Part shown: positions 28,001 to 36,233 of the stretch, one piece after another
Layout of the letters: each line of letters starts with the position of its first letter
Numbering within the stretch: the first letter of the stretch is position 1
From: Tepidimonas taiwanensis
Lineage (GTDB): Bacteria; Pseudomonadota; Gammaproteobacteria; Burkholderiales; Burkholderiaceae_C
NCBI RefSeq assembly: GCF_020162115.1
Contig: NZ_CP083911.1
Span: 1,302,001-1,366,000 of the forward strand
Direction of reading: 5' to 3'
DNA: 64,000 nt
Notes under the pieces: model-generated
What the model was told of the DNA's origin: nothing
What the model saw: the letters and a program-made list of their open reading frames with translations, nothing else
Databases searched by the model: none
Position numbers and translations under genes: made by a program

Positions 28001-28870
28001 GAGCTGCAGCACCGGTGCGTCGCCCACCAAACCATCCAGCAACGTGGAAACCCCGTCCAGCCTGCCGCTGGCAAACCCCGTGGCGTTGAGCACCACATCC
28101 ACCCCTTCGCGCTGCGACAGTGCGCGCAGCGCTTGCTGTGTCGCCACCGATTTCAACGAATCCACGGCCAGCGCACTGACGCGCAGCCCACGCTGGCGCA
28201 GGGCTTGCCAAAGGGCATCGAAGACGGCGGTGTTGCCCGCCAGCGCGTGCGCCCGATAAAAAAGCAGCAGCGCGTGACTCTGGACATCGCGCACGGTGGC
28301 TACCGCCGAGTCGCTGGCGGGCGTGTACGCAAATACCGCAGGCATTGGCTCGGGCGCTGGCGGCGGCTCACCCATGCCCCAAACGCGGTGCCGTATCAAC
28401 GCCCAAAACCGCTGGGCATTGACCCTCCCCCCCTCGCGCAGGTAACGCCACAGCAAGCGGCAATCATCGGCCGACGCGGTCGAGCGCAGCAGCAGTTGCG
28501 GATCCTCTTGCGCATCCCCCGAAAACAGCGCCAACCACTGCCCGCGCTGCCGCGCGCACGCCCAAGCACGATCGACCAAGTACGCCCAATCGGACGGCGC
28601 TCCCAAGTGGTCGATAACCACCGCACGCGCGTGGCCCAGCACATCGTCCACGTAAAGATCGACCGAGGCGGGCTGGCGCAGCGCCATCAAATTGGCCAGG
28701 CGCACCGAGGGATAGCCATCTGGCAAAGTCTCGGCTGTTTCTGCCAAGAGCGCCAACGTCGTATCCGCTGCCGACAACACCACGATGTCGCCGGGCGTTT
28801 GCGCAACACGCACCACCCCGGCTGCAGCGTCGTCGACAAACCCGCCCGGTCGGGCCGCCAAGATGTGCAT
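25082..28870 (-). CDS. cobN: Cobaltochelatase large subunit
   Basis: 1262 residues, normal for CobN. The CobN/BchH fold is clear: a conserved VHVGKHGSLEWLPGKTVALS core, NDPGEGCQAKRRTQAVIIDH, and near the C-terminus DEGY-type RDYRNGVQERIESGQWHSSHDL and EYYEAVLLD segments. It inserts cobalt into hydrogenobyrinic acid a,c-diamide with ATPase subunits, in the oxygen-dependent pathway. It is followed by the chlD frames with an ATGA overlap and preceded by the metallochaperone-like cobW with a 46-base gap. Confidence 0.96.
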   Translation of the reverse strand: MHILAARPGGFVDDAAAGVVRVAQTPGDIVVLSAADTTLALLAETAETLPDGYPSVRLANLMALRQPASVDLYVDDVLGHARAVVIDHLGAPSDWAYLVDRAWACARQRGQWLALFSGDAQEDPQLLLRSTASADDCRLLWRYLREGGRVNAQRFWALIRHRVWGMGEPPPAPEPMPAVFAYTPASDSAVATVRDVQSHALLLFYRAHALAGNTAVFDALWQALRQRGLRVSALAVDSLKSVATQQALRALSQREGVDVVLNATGFASGRLDGVSTLLDGLVGDAPVLQLITAGTTVERWRDDPHGLTPRDHAMHVVMPEVDGRIITRAISGKSTGWRSGRAEVEVARYEPIGERIEWVAELARRWCALRRGEPAQQRLALILANYPGEDSRIGHAVGLDTPASVVVILRALQQAGYTVGEVPDGAEQLMQRLLAGVTHSVPSNAVRAAHQSLALQDYRAALAALPPPLCEQLMQRWGPPEHDPMVRRGRFLIPGVRLGNVFVGIQPPRAYGVDRVRSYHDATLVPTHAYVAFYVWLRQHWRVDALVHVGKHGSLEWLPGKTVALSDGCWPDAILGPLPHLYPFIVNDPGEGCQAKRRTQAVIIDHLMPPLTRAETYGPLQALERCMDEYYEAVLLDPARAQRLQQQLLQEALRHQLHTELGMAPPRDEAQRMALLQRLDAYLCEIKETQIRSGLHIFGQSPRGEALWHTVLALVRFPRGASAGEDSLLRALAADLGLTGYDPLQGDATQPWSGPRPAELQAVSTQPWRHAGHTRERLERLALQCLRDPSRVDALAWPRTAAVLGWVQEVLLPRLALSGPNETAHLLAGLRGRFVPPGPSGAPSRGRADVLPTGRNFYAVDTRAVPTPTAWSMGQQAAQRLLERYVQEHGIFPQCVGMTVWGTSTMRTGGEDVAEALALLGVRPRWADGSARVVDVEVVPAAVLGRPRVDVTLRISGFFRDAFPALIDLFDTAVQAVAAIPEEEEPDELNPVRVRIQREQRALQAQGEDAQRAWRVATWRVFGPGAGDYRNGVQERIESGQWHSSHDLAQAYVQAGGYAYGRDGHALPARAAFERRLAALDVVLQNQDNREHDILDSDGYYPFLGGMGAASAALRGQPVALYHGDMTVPGAPRVQPLAHELARVVRARALNPQWLEAMREHGYKGAAEMVNTVELLFGFAATTGLVHDHQFALLAEAYVLDEQNRRFLQRHNAQALRQMGLRLLEAAQRGLWRDRGDCVERIRDVLLAQEEAWEQSIPATRP

Positions 28871-28916
28871 GGCGCGTTCTTCTCCGTACGCTCAGTCGCG
28901 TCCCGCAACCACCCTC

Positions 28917-30011
28917 TCAATCAACAGTGGCGGACGCCTGCGGCTGCACCACGCTCACCGCACCACCCAACTGCTGCCGCAGATAACGCTGCAAAGCGGC
29001 CACCGGCAACGCGGCACCAATGAACACCAATTGCGACACGCACGGCTCACCCGGCAACCAGGGGCGGTCGAAATAACTCTCGAAGCGTTGCCCCACCCCT
29101 TGCACGACCAATCGCATGGCCGCCTGCGGCAAGGCCACAAAACCCTTGACGCGGTAAATGGGCCATTGGCGCGTGCACCCAAGCAACGCCTCGAGCAAGC
29201 GAGCGCGATCGGTCACCTCCAGCCGCAGCGCCACGGCCCCAAACGCGTCGTGGTCGTGATCGTCCTCCTCGTCGTGGTGGGTGCGGCGGGTATCGATGAC
29301 GCTTTCGACCGCACGCTGCATGCCCAGCAGCACATCCACGTCCACCTGCCCGCGACTGACGGCCACACACTGCACCCCAGGTTGCACGCGCGCGCGCACC
29401 CGCTGCTCGACCGCCCGCAGGGCCTCGGGCGACAGCTCATCAGCCTTGTTGAGAATGACCAGATCGGCCGTCAGCAGCTGGTCCTCGAACAGCTCTTGCA
29501 AAGTGGACTCGTGATCCAAATTTTCGTCCGCACGGCGCTGCGCCTCCACCGCCAACGGGTCGGGAGCGAAGCGTCCCTGTGCCACCGCAGGGGTGTCCAC
29601 CACGGTGACCACCGCATCGACGGTGAACGCATGTTGAATCGTGGGCCATTGAAACGCCTGCACCAGCGGTTTGGGCAGCGCCAGCCCCGACGTCTCGATG
29701 ATCAAGTGGTCGATGGCGTCACGCCGCTGCGCCAATTGCTCCATCACCGGCGCAAACGCCTCCTGCACCGTGCAACACAGACAGCCGTTGGCCAGCTCGA
29801 TGAGCCGTCCATCGTCCCCCCCCTGCTCGTCGCAACCGATGCCACAGCCGCGCAGCAACTCACCATCGATGCCGAGCTCGCCAAACTCGTTGACGATGAC
29901 CGCGATGCGCCGTCCACCCGCATGCGTCAACACATGGCGCAACAAAGTCGTTTTGCCGGCCCCCAGAAAGCCAGTCACGATGGTGCTGGGAATTTTGCGC
30001 AAATTCAACAT
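28917..30011 (-). CDS. cobW: CobW-type metal-binding GTPase
   Basis: 364 residues from MLNLRKIPSTIVTG. The Walker A is GFLGAGKTTLLRH, the metal-binding CxCC motif is GCLCC, and the GTPase base motif NKAD is present in VILNKADEL. A His/Asp-rich loop (THHDEEDDHDHD) lies before the C-terminal domain. CobW proteins are thought to deliver Co2+ to CobN under GTP control, and the gene precedes cobN. An in-frame TTG two codons upstream is rejected because GGAAGGG is spaced correctly for this ATG. Confidence 0.94.
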   Translation of the reverse strand: MLNLRKIPSTIVTGFLGAGKTTLLRHVLTHAGGRRIAVIVNEFGELGIDGELLRGCGIGCDEQGGDDGRLIELANGCLCCTVQEAFAPVMEQLAQRRDAIDHLIIETSGLALPKPLVQAFQWPTIQHAFTVDAVVTVVDTPAVAQGRFAPDPLAVEAQRRADENLDHESTLQELFEDQLLTADLVILNKADELSPEALRAVEQRVRARVQPGVQCVAVSRGQVDVDVLLGMQRAVESVIDTRRTHHDEEDDHDHDAFGAVALRLEVTDRARLLEALLGCTRQWPIYRVKGFVALPQAAMRLVVQGVGQRFESYFDRPWLPGEPCVSQLVFIGAALPVAALQRYLRQQLGGAVSVVQPQASATVD

Positions 30012-30027
30012 GCTCAAACCCTTCCGC

Positions 30028-30597
30028 TCAGTCTTCGATACCGCGTTGCGCGGGAACGCCCGCCTGGAAATGGTGCTTGACCAGACCCATCTCGGTCACG
30101 GTGTCGGCCACGTCGATCAACTCCTGCGGTGCATGCCGCCCCGTCAAAACCACCGTCACATCGCGCGGCCGCTCTTGCAAGCAGGCCAGTACCTGCTCCA
30201 GCGCAATCCAGCCATAGCGCAAGGGGTACATGATTTCATCGAGCACCACCATGAAATACTGGCCATTGCGGATGCTGGCCTCGGCCTTGGCCCAACCTTG
30301 GCGTGCGAGCTCGGCTGAGTGCTCCAAATCACGGCTCTTCCAACTGAAGCCGTCGCCCAGCCCCTCGATGGGGATACCCAATTGGGCAAACACGCGGTGC
30401 TCGCCAAAACGTGCGCTGGGCACCTTCATGAATTGATAAATCTTGACCGCTTTGCCACGCCCGTGGGCGCGCAGCGCCAAACCGAACGCCGCTGTGCTCT
30501 TGCCCTTGCCCAGTCCGGTGTGAACCATGATGAGGCCACGGCGCTCCCCTGTGGGCTTCGGGGTATCGCGTCTGGTCGGGGGTGGGGTAATGTCCAT
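30028..30597 (-). CDS. cobO: Cob(I)yrinic acid a,c-diamide adenosyltransferase
   Basis: 189 residues. The P-loop is VHTGLGKGKSTAAFG and the family signature continues with RAHGRGKAVKIYQFMK, then VVLDEIMYPLRYGW and VVLTGRHAPQELIDVAD. It adenosylates cobalt of cobyrinic acid a,c-diamide or cobalamin (BtuR/CobO/CobA-Salmonella family). Sequence before MDITPPPTRR in the same frame belongs to cobF coding sequence and is not included. It lies 7 bases after cobF and 16 bases before cobW. Confidence 0.96.
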   Translation of the reverse strand: MDITPPPTRRDTPKPTGERRGLIMVHTGLGKGKSTAAFGLALRAHGRGKAVKIYQFMKVPSARFGEHRVFAQLGIPIEGLGDGFSWKSRDLEHSAELARQGWAKAEASIRNGQYFMVVLDEIMYPLRYGWIALEQVLACLQERPRDVTVVLTGRHAPQELIDVADTVTEMGLVKHHFQAGVPAQRGIED

Positions 30598-30604
30598 CGA
30601 ACAG

Positions 30605-31390
30605 TCACTCCTGTGGCGCGTTGGGCATGCGCCGCTGCAACAAATACGTGTCCATGATCCAACCGTGCTGCTGGCGTGCTTGGCGTCGCAGCGCTGCGAT
30701 GTCCGCCCCCACCGCCGCCAGCGGGCCGGCGCACAACAATTGCTGCGGCATGCCCAGATACGCCCCCCACCAGATGTACACGTCGGGCGCAGACAGCGCC
30801 TGAAAAACCCCCTCCCCATCGAGCATCACCGCCAGCGTCTGGATCCCCTCGGGCCAGCCGTTTTCGCGCAACCAGCGCGCGCTGGTCACGAGCAGCGGCG
30901 CGGACACCTCTGTCAGTGCAATGGCGTGTGCGGCTGCCAGTGCTTGCAAAGCACTCACGCCGGGGACGACGCGCGTCGTCATGGGCACCCGCTGCGCCAG
31001 CCGCTGGGCGATGCGCAGGGTGCTGTCGTAGATCGACGGGTCACCCCACACCAACATCGCCACACGGCCACCCTGCGGCAGCGCCGCACACAAGGCATCG
31101 CGCCACGCCTGCGCGATGGCATCGTGCCAGCGTTGCACCTCGGCTCGATACGCATCGGTGGTCGACGCAGCATGCCGATAGGGCATGTCGAACCACGCCC
31201 AGCGGGGCCCGTCCCCTTGCGGCCACACCTGGCGACATACCTCCAGCCGAGCGGCGGCCAGTGCGGCTTTTTCTTCTCCCTTGCGTGGCAACAGAATCAC
31301 GTCCGCCGCCCGCAACGCCTGCACCCCTTCCTGGGTGATGTGCTGCGGGTTGCCCGTCCCCATGCCCACGAGGGTCAGCTCGATGCGCAT
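30605..31390 (-). CDS. cobF: Precorrin-6A synthase (deacetylating)
   Basis: 261 residues, a tetrapyrrole methylase with ELTLVGMGTGNPQHITQEG at the N-terminus and VVPGVSALQALAAAHAI in the SAM site. CobF methylates C-1 and removes the acetyl unit of precorrin-5, a step specific to the aerobic pathway. This supports oxygen-dependent synthesis together with CobG and CobN. The start overlaps cobM by 16 bases. The lid sequence WARFDMPYRHA-like (AWFDMPYRHAAS) suits CobF rather than CobM or CobJ. Confidence 0.93.
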   Translation of the reverse strand: MRIELTLVGMGTGNPQHITQEGVQALRAADVILLPRKGEEKAALAAARLEVCRQVWPQGDGPRWAWFDMPYRHAASTTDAYRAEVQRWHDAIAQAWRDALCAALPQGGRVAMLVWGDPSIYDSTLRIAQRLAQRVPMTTRVVPGVSALQALAAAHAIALTEVSAPLLVTSARWLRENGWPEGIQTLAVMLDGEGVFQALSAPDVYIWWGAYLGMPQQLLCAGPLAAVGADIAALRRQARQQHGWIMDTYLLQRRMPNAPQE

Positions 31391-32196
31391 GCGCCCTCCC
31401 CGCTGGCCTGACCGGAATGGTCGGACAACCCGCTTGACGCGACGCGTCGGCGATGCCGCCGGTCGTAGTCGGATGCATAGAGACGACTGCGCCCACTCAG
31501 CGCAGGATCGAGGTTGCGCCCGACGAAGATGATCGCCGTGTGCGGCGGGCCCTTGCCCGCGGCCACCTCCAGCACCGTCGCCAGGGTGGCACGCACCACC
31601 TGTTCGTCGGGCCACGACGCACGCCACACCACCGCCACCGGGCAGTCCGCCCCGTACAGCGGTGTCAACTGCTCCACCACCTGTGCCAGCGCGTGCACCG
31701 ACAAATGAATCGCCAGCGTGGCACCGGTGCGGGCAAAGGCGGTCAAAGACTCACTCGGCGGAACGGGCGAGGCACGCCCCTGCAGCCGTGTCAACACCAC
31801 CGACTGGCTCTGGCCGGGCACCGTGAGCTCACACCCCAGCGCCGCCGCCGCCGCGGCAAACGACGGCACACCCGGCGTGATGGTATAGGGTATCCCCAAG
31901 GTGCGCAGCGCGCTGAGCTGCTCGCCCGTTGCTGACCACACCGACAAATCGCCCGAGTGCAGCCGCGCCACATCCAGCCCTTGCGCGTGCGCCGCCCGCA
32001 TCTCCTCGATGATGTCCTCCAGCGACAACGGGGCCGTGTCCACCAATCGCGCGCCGGGCGGACAATACTGCAACACCTGCGGCGGCACCAGTGAGCCGGC
32101 ATAGAGGCACACCGGGCAAGCGGCGATCAACTCCCGCCCGCGCAGCGTCAGCAAATCCGGCGCACCTGGCCCGGCACCGATGAAGTGCACGGTCAT
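31375..32196 (-). CDS. cobM: Precorrin-4 C11-methyltransferase
   Basis: 273 residues. FIGAGPGAPDLLTLRGRE begins the methylase domain; YAGSLVPPQVL, ARLHSGDLSVWSAT and TPGVPSFAAAAAALG are typical CobM/CbiF signatures. It moves a methyl group from SAM to C-11 of precorrin-4. The ATG overlaps the cobL stop (ATGA). The Arg/Ser-rich tail (RRHRRRVASSGLSDH) beyond the conserved fold is about 25 residues and overlaps the start of cobF. Confidence 0.95.
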   Translation of the reverse strand: MTVHFIGAGPGAPDLLTLRGRELIAACPVCLYAGSLVPPQVLQYCPPGARLVDTAPLSLEDIIEEMRAAHAQGLDVARLHSGDLSVWSATGEQLSALRTLGIPYTITPGVPSFAAAAAALGCELTVPGQSQSVVLTRLQGRASPVPPSESLTAFARTGATLAIHLSVHALAQVVEQLTPLYGADCPVAVVWRASWPDEQVVRATLATVLEVAAGKGPPHTAIIFVGRNLDPALSGRSRLYASDYDRRHRRRVASSGLSDHSGQASGEGACASS

Positions 32197-33386
32197 CCTT
32201 CCACCTCCCAAGCCCATTGAACCCAAGGCCGCGACGGCTGCCACGCCGTGCCCGCACCCAACGGCTGCGCGGCCGACCACGACAGCTGCCACAGCTGACC
32301 GCCCCGGCGCGCGTGCAAGCGCTGCAAAAGCGCCACCGTCTCCAACGTCACCGCGTTGACGACCACGCGACACCCCTGCGGCAAGCTGGCTTGCAGCGCG
32401 GCAAAAATCCCCTCATCGAAACCACCACCGACGAAGACGGCGTCGGGCGCGGGCAAAGAGGCCAGCAGCGCCTCGTAGCGCCCCTCGTGCACCGTCAGCC
32501 GATGGACCACCCCGAAACGCTCGGCATTGGCCCGGATGTGCGCAACGCGGTCGCTGCGACGCTCCACCGCATGCGCCGAGCCGCCGGCCAAACACCACTC
32601 GATGGCCACGGAGCCGCTGCCCGCCCCCAAATCCCACAACACCTCCCCGGGCCGCGGAGCCAACGCCGACAGGGTCAACGCGCGCATCGGTGCTTTGGTG
32701 ATCTGGCCGTCGTGCACAAATTCCGTGTCCGGCAGTCCCGGTGTGACGGGCAAGCCGCGCGGCCCCTCGTCCAGGGCCAGCGCCAGTGCCACCGGGCTTT
32801 GCAGAGGGGGCAATTCCGCGGCTTGATGCAGCACGAAGGGCACCACCCGCTCGCGCGGCCCACCCAAACACTGCAAGGCCCACGCCAGACTGCCACCGTA
32901 GCCCAGCTGCGTCAGCCATTGCGCCGCTGCGTGCAGTGCCGCCGCGTCACGCAACAACACGATCAGGCGCGCCCCGCGGCGCAACAGCGGCCGCAACACC
33001 GTCAGCGGCTGCGCGTGCAGCCCCACACACTCCACCGCCTCCAACCGCCAGCCCAGCCGCGCCGCCGCCCACGAAAACGTTGAGGGCGCGGGAAACACCG
33101 TCCACTCCTGCGGCGAGAGCGACTGCACCAACGTCGAGCCAACGCCGTACCAAAACGGATCGCCCGAGGCCAACACCACCACCGGCCGTCCGCGCCACGC
33201 CAGCACGGGCGCGATATCGAACGGCACTGGCCACGCTTGCCCGCGCTCACCCGCCTGCACCATCGCCAAATGGCGCTGCCCCCCAAAGATGCGCTGGGCA
33301 CGCTGCAAGGCCATGCGGATACCATCGTGGCCGCAACACAGTCCCTCCTCACCGATGCCTACGATCGTCAACCACGGCTCATCCAT
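32193..33386 (-). CDS. cobL: Precorrin-6B C5,15-methyltransferase (decarboxylating), CbiE-CbiT fusion
   Basis: 397 residues in two methyltransferase domains. CbiE-like: residues 1 to about 200, LTIVGIGEEG, ASGDPFWYGVG and PAPSTFSWAAARLGW. CbiT-like: residues about 230-397, with the class I SAM motif LWDLGAGSGSVAIEW. It methylates C-5 and C-15 and decarboxylates the acetate side chain. The start codon (33384-33386) overlaps on the opposite strand with the start codon of cobK, so neither gene has a separate leader there. The minus-strand ribosome site would lie within cobK. Confidence 0.95.
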   Translation of the reverse strand: MDEPWLTIVGIGEEGLCCGHDGIRMALQRAQRIFGGQRHLAMVQAGERGQAWPVPFDIAPVLAWRGRPVVVLASGDPFWYGVGSTLVQSLSPQEWTVFPAPSTFSWAAARLGWRLEAVECVGLHAQPLTVLRPLLRRGARLIVLLRDAAALHAAAQWLTQLGYGGSLAWALQCLGGPRERVVPFVLHQAAELPPLQSPVALALALDEGPRGLPVTPGLPDTEFVHDGQITKAPMRALTLSALAPRPGEVLWDLGAGSGSVAIEWCLAGGSAHAVERRSDRVAHIRANAERFGVVHRLTVHEGRYEALLASLPAPDAVFVGGGFDEGIFAALQASLPQGCRVVVNAVTLETVALLQRLHARRGGQLWQLSWSAAQPLGAGTAWQPSRPWVQWAWEVEG

Positions 33387-34128
33387 GCCACGCGTTCTCC
33401 TGCTGGGCGGCACCCGCGAGGCCAGCGAGCTGGCACAAGCCCTGGCCGCCGCCCGAATCGATGCCATCTTCTCGTACGCCGGCCGCACCGCCGACCCGCT
33501 GCCGCAGCCCTTGCCCACCCGCATCGGTGGCTTTGGCGGTGTGGCGGGGCTGTGCGCCTTCATACGCAGCGAGGGCATCACACACGTCATCGATGCCACA
33601 CACCCCTTTGCGGTGCAAATGAGCCTGCACGCCATCGAGGCGTGCGCCGCCACTGGCACGCCCGTGCTTGCCCTGGAGCGCCCCCCATGGCAGCCCGAGC
33701 CTGGCGACCGCTGGGTACGCGTGCCCGACATGGCGAGCGCAGCCGCGGCCTTGCCCCGCGAGCCCCAGCGCATTTTTTTGGCCATCGGCCGCCAACACGT
33801 CCAGTCCTTTTTGCAGCACGCCCCGCAACACTGGTGGCTGCTGCGCGTGGTCGACGGTGGCTTGGCCCTGTCGCCAGCGCAAGGGCACGTGGTGGTCGAG
33901 CGCGGCCCGTTCACCGTGGCGGGTGACTTGGCGTTGCTGCAGCGGCACCGCATCGAGTGGATCGTGGCCAAAAACGCCGGTGGCAGCGGCGGACGGGCCA
34001 AGCTGGACGCGGCACGCCACCTCGGCTGCCCGGTCATCCTGATCGAGCGCCCGCCGATGCCCCCGCGCGCGACGGTACACACCGTGGACGACGCGCTGCA
34101 ATGGCTGCGGCAAGACGCGCGGAAGTGA
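33385..34128 (+). CDS. cobK: Precorrin-6A reductase, inverted relative to the cluster
   Basis: 247 residues. RVLLLGGTREASELAQAL at the N-terminus, VIDATHPFAVQMS, LALERPPWQP and VAKNAGGSGGRAKLDAA near the end match CobK/CbiJ. It reduces precorrin-6A with NADPH, between CobF and CobL. It is the only plus-strand gene of the cluster and sits between cobJ and cobL, both minus. Its start overlaps that of cobL, and its last 95 bases are antisense to the annotated end of cobJ. No plus-strand Shine-Dalgarno is visible, so expression may depend on a promoter inside cobL or on a leaderless start. Confidence 0.95.
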   Translation: MPRVLLLGGTREASELAQALAAARIDAIFSYAGRTADPLPQPLPTRIGGFGGVAGLCAFIRSEGITHVIDATHPFAVQMSLHAIEACAATGTPVLALERPPWQPEPGDRWVRVPDMASAAAALPREPQRIFLAIGRQHVQSFLQHAPQHWWLLRVVDGGLALSPAQGHVVVERGPFTVAGDLALLQRHRIEWIVAKNAGGSGGRAKLDAARHLGCPVILIERPPMPPRATVHTVDDALQWLRQDARK

Positions 34129-34870
34129 AGCCATGCTCATCCCCCCCCCGCGGTGTGTAGACATACGAAGCCACCCGCCGTGTCTGGCGGCTGCCGACGA
34201 TGACCAGCGTTTGCATGTCGGCCATGTCGGCATGCACCTCGCTCAGCGGCAGCACGCGTATCGACTCCTGCGGCGTGTAGACGGCCCGTGCCAACACCAC
34301 CAGGCGTTGGGGCTCGCAGTGCTGGCGCAGCAAGCCCAAAGCGCGACCGAAACCCTCGGGCCGCGCCCGAGAGCGCGGGTTGTACATGGCGATGACCCAG
34401 TCCGCGCTCACAGCGGCGCAAAGCCGGCGCTCAATGAGCGACCATGGTTTGAGGTTGTCGCTGAGGTTGAGTGCGCAAAAATCGTGCCCCAATGGGGCAC
34501 CGGCGCGTGCCGCCGCCGCCAGCATCGCCGTGATGCCGGGCAAGACGCGCACCGGGATCGACTGCCACTGTGGCGCTCCTTCCATGGCCTCGAAGACGGC
34601 CGCCGCCATTGCAAAAACCCCGGGATCGCCAGACGACACCACGGCCACGTGCCGCCCCTGCGCCGCCAGCGCCAGCGCCAGCTGCGCCCGCTGCAACTCC
34701 GCACGGTTGTCTGACGTGTGGTAGCGCACCCCCGGACGCGGCACCACGCGCTGGACGTACGGCGCGTAGCCCACCACGTCGGTGGCACTGTCCAGCGCGC
34801 TTTGCGCCTCGGGCGTGATCAATTCCGCCGCGCCGGGCCCCAAGCCCACGACCGCCACCGCCCCGTTCAT
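34034..34870 (-). CDS. cobJ: Precorrin-3B C17-methyltransferase
   Basis: 278 residues. AVAVVGLGPGAAELITPEAQ, VSSGDPGVFAMAAAV, LPGITAMLAAAARAGAP and MYNPRSRARPEGF identify CobJ/CbiH, which methylates C-17 and contracts the ring. The conserved fold ends with VASYVYTPRG at about residue 243. The remaining about 35 residues lie after a run of nine G and antisense to cobK. One additional G would give a stop at once (TPRGGG then TGA), ending CobJ at the usual length. The real end is therefore uncertain. The start overlaps cobI (ATGA). Confidence 0.93.
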   Translation of the reverse strand: MNGAVAVVGLGPGAAELITPEAQSALDSATDVVGYAPYVQRVVPRPGVRYHTSDNRAELQRAQLALALAAQGRHVAVVSSGDPGVFAMAAAVFEAMEGAPQWQSIPVRVLPGITAMLAAAARAGAPLGHDFCALNLSDNLKPWSLIERRLCAAVSADWVIAMYNPRSRARPEGFGRALGLLRQHCEPQRLVVLARAVYTPQESIRVLPLSEVHADMADMQTLVIVGSRQTRRVASYVYTPRGGDEHGFTSARLAAAIAARRPRCVPSRAGASAGARSG

Positions 34871-35604
34871 GCGCCACGCTCCTGGGGGCGCCGTCCATGG
34901 CCGTGCACCAGCACCAGCGAAAAATACGGACAACGCTCGTCGGGGTCCACTTCTGCCAAGCGCCGCACCCGCTGCTGCGGCATGGTGCCAAACTCCACCA
35001 GCCACGCTTGATCGAGCCGACCCACCAGGTCCAACGCGCGCCGCACCTGCGCCAGATGACGCCCTACCTTCATGACCACCAAGGCATCCGCCGCCTGCAT
35101 ATGCGCCACCAACCGGTCCGGCGGCAGCGTCCCCAGCACCACCGTCAGGACATCATCGCCCCAAGTCATCGGCATCCCCAGCGCCGCCCAGCAGCCGACC
35201 ATGCCCGGCAGCCCCGGTACCACCTCCACCGCCACACGGTGCGACAGCCGCACGTGCAAGTGCATGAACGAGCCATAAAACAGCGGATCGCCCTCGCACA
35301 GCACCACCACATCGTCGTGCGCGGTCAGTGCCAGCAGTCGTGCCGCCCACTCGTCGTAAAAGCGCGCCAGCACATCGTTGTATGCGACGCTGTCAAAACG
35401 CAGCTCGGTCGTGACGGGATACTCCATTGCGTGTTCCACGGCCGTTGGTGCCAATAACCCCTGCACGATGCGGCGCGCCTGCCCGGGATGACCGCGCTTG
35501 CGAAAATACGCCACGTGGCGCGCACGCCCCAACCACTCGCGCGCGCGCACGGTCATCAAGTCTGCCGCGCCGGGCCCCAAGCCGACGCCGATGATGCGCC
35601 CCAT
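34867..35604 (-). CDS. cobI: Precorrin-2 C20-methyltransferase
   Basis: 245 residues. IIGVGLGPGAADLMTVRARE opens the methylase domain; LCEGDPLFYGSFMHLHVRL and VVPGLPGMVGCWAALGMPM are typical of CobI/CbiL. It methylates C-20 of precorrin-2. Both ends overlap neighbouring genes by ATGA. The precorrin-2-forming enzyme CobA is not in this window. Confidence 0.95.
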   Translation of the reverse strand: MGRIIGVGLGPGAADLMTVRAREWLGRARHVAYFRKRGHPGQARRIVQGLLAPTAVEHAMEYPVTTELRFDSVAYNDVLARFYDEWAARLLALTAHDDVVVLCEGDPLFYGSFMHLHVRLSHRVAVEVVPGLPGMVGCWAALGMPMTWGDDVLTVVLGTLPPDRLVAHMQAADALVVMKVGRHLAQVRRALDLVGRLDQAWLVEFGTMPQQRVRRLAEVDPDERCPYFSLVLVHGHGRRPQERGA

Positions 35605-36233
35605 CAGACCTCCCACTCGCACGCCAAAGCGTTGACCGCAGCCGCCGTCATCGCCGAGCCTCCCCAGCGTCCCCGCACCACCAGCGCGGGGGCCACGTCG
35701 GCCTGTAGCAACGCCTCCTTGGACTCCGCCGCCCCGACAAACCCTACGGGACACCCGATGATGGCGCTGGGACGCGGGCAATCCGGCTCACGCAACATCT
35801 CCAACAGTTGGAACAGTGCCGTGGGCGCGTTGCCGATCGCCACCACCGCACCCGCCAGGTGCGGCCGCCACAGCGTGACCGCCGCCGCACTGCGGGTGGT
35901 ACCCAGACGCTGCGCCAGCGCCGGTACCGTCGGATCGTCCACCCAGCACAAAACGGGGTTATGCGCGGGTAGCCGGGCACGGGTAATACCCTCACTGACC
36001 ATGCGTGCGTCGCACAACACCGGGACACCCTGGCGCAATGCGGCACGCGCGGCCTCGACCACGTTGCCACGCAGGACGATCTGCTCGGCCAGCCCCACCC
36101 ATCCGCACGCGTGGATCATGCGCACCACCACCGGCTCCTCCAGCGCGGAAAAACGCGCCAAATCGGCCTCGGCGCGGATGATGGCAAACGACTGCCGATA
36201 AATCGCCGCTGCGTCCCGTTCGTATGACATCAT
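35604..36233 (-). CDS. cobH: Precorrin-8X methylmutase
   Basis: 209 residues. His41 in VVRMIHACGW is the expected catalytic proton donor. PTALFQLLE, IGCPVGFVGAAESKEAL and GRWGGSAMTAAAVNAL are family signatures. It shifts a methyl from C-11 to C-12 to make hydrogenobyrinate. Two ATG codons stand in tandem (36231-36233 and 36228-36230); the first overlaps the cobG stop. Cotranscription with cobG, cobI and cobJ is evident. Confidence 0.96.
   Translation of the reverse strand: MMSYERDAAAIYRQSFAIIRAEADLARFSALEEPVVVRMIHACGWVGLAEQIVLRGNVVEAARAALRQGVPVLCDARMVSEGITRARLPAHNPVLCWVDDPTVPALAQRLGTTRSAAAVTLWRPHLAGAVVAIGNAPTALFQLLEMLREPDCPRPSAIIGCPVGFVGAAESKEALLQADVAPALVVRGRWGGSAMTAAAVNALACEWEV

Noticed and set aside
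28871..28916. Second cobalamin riboswitch before cobN
   Set aside because: The gap is only 46 bases and lacks a B12 box. The only B12 box seen is at 47443-47460.
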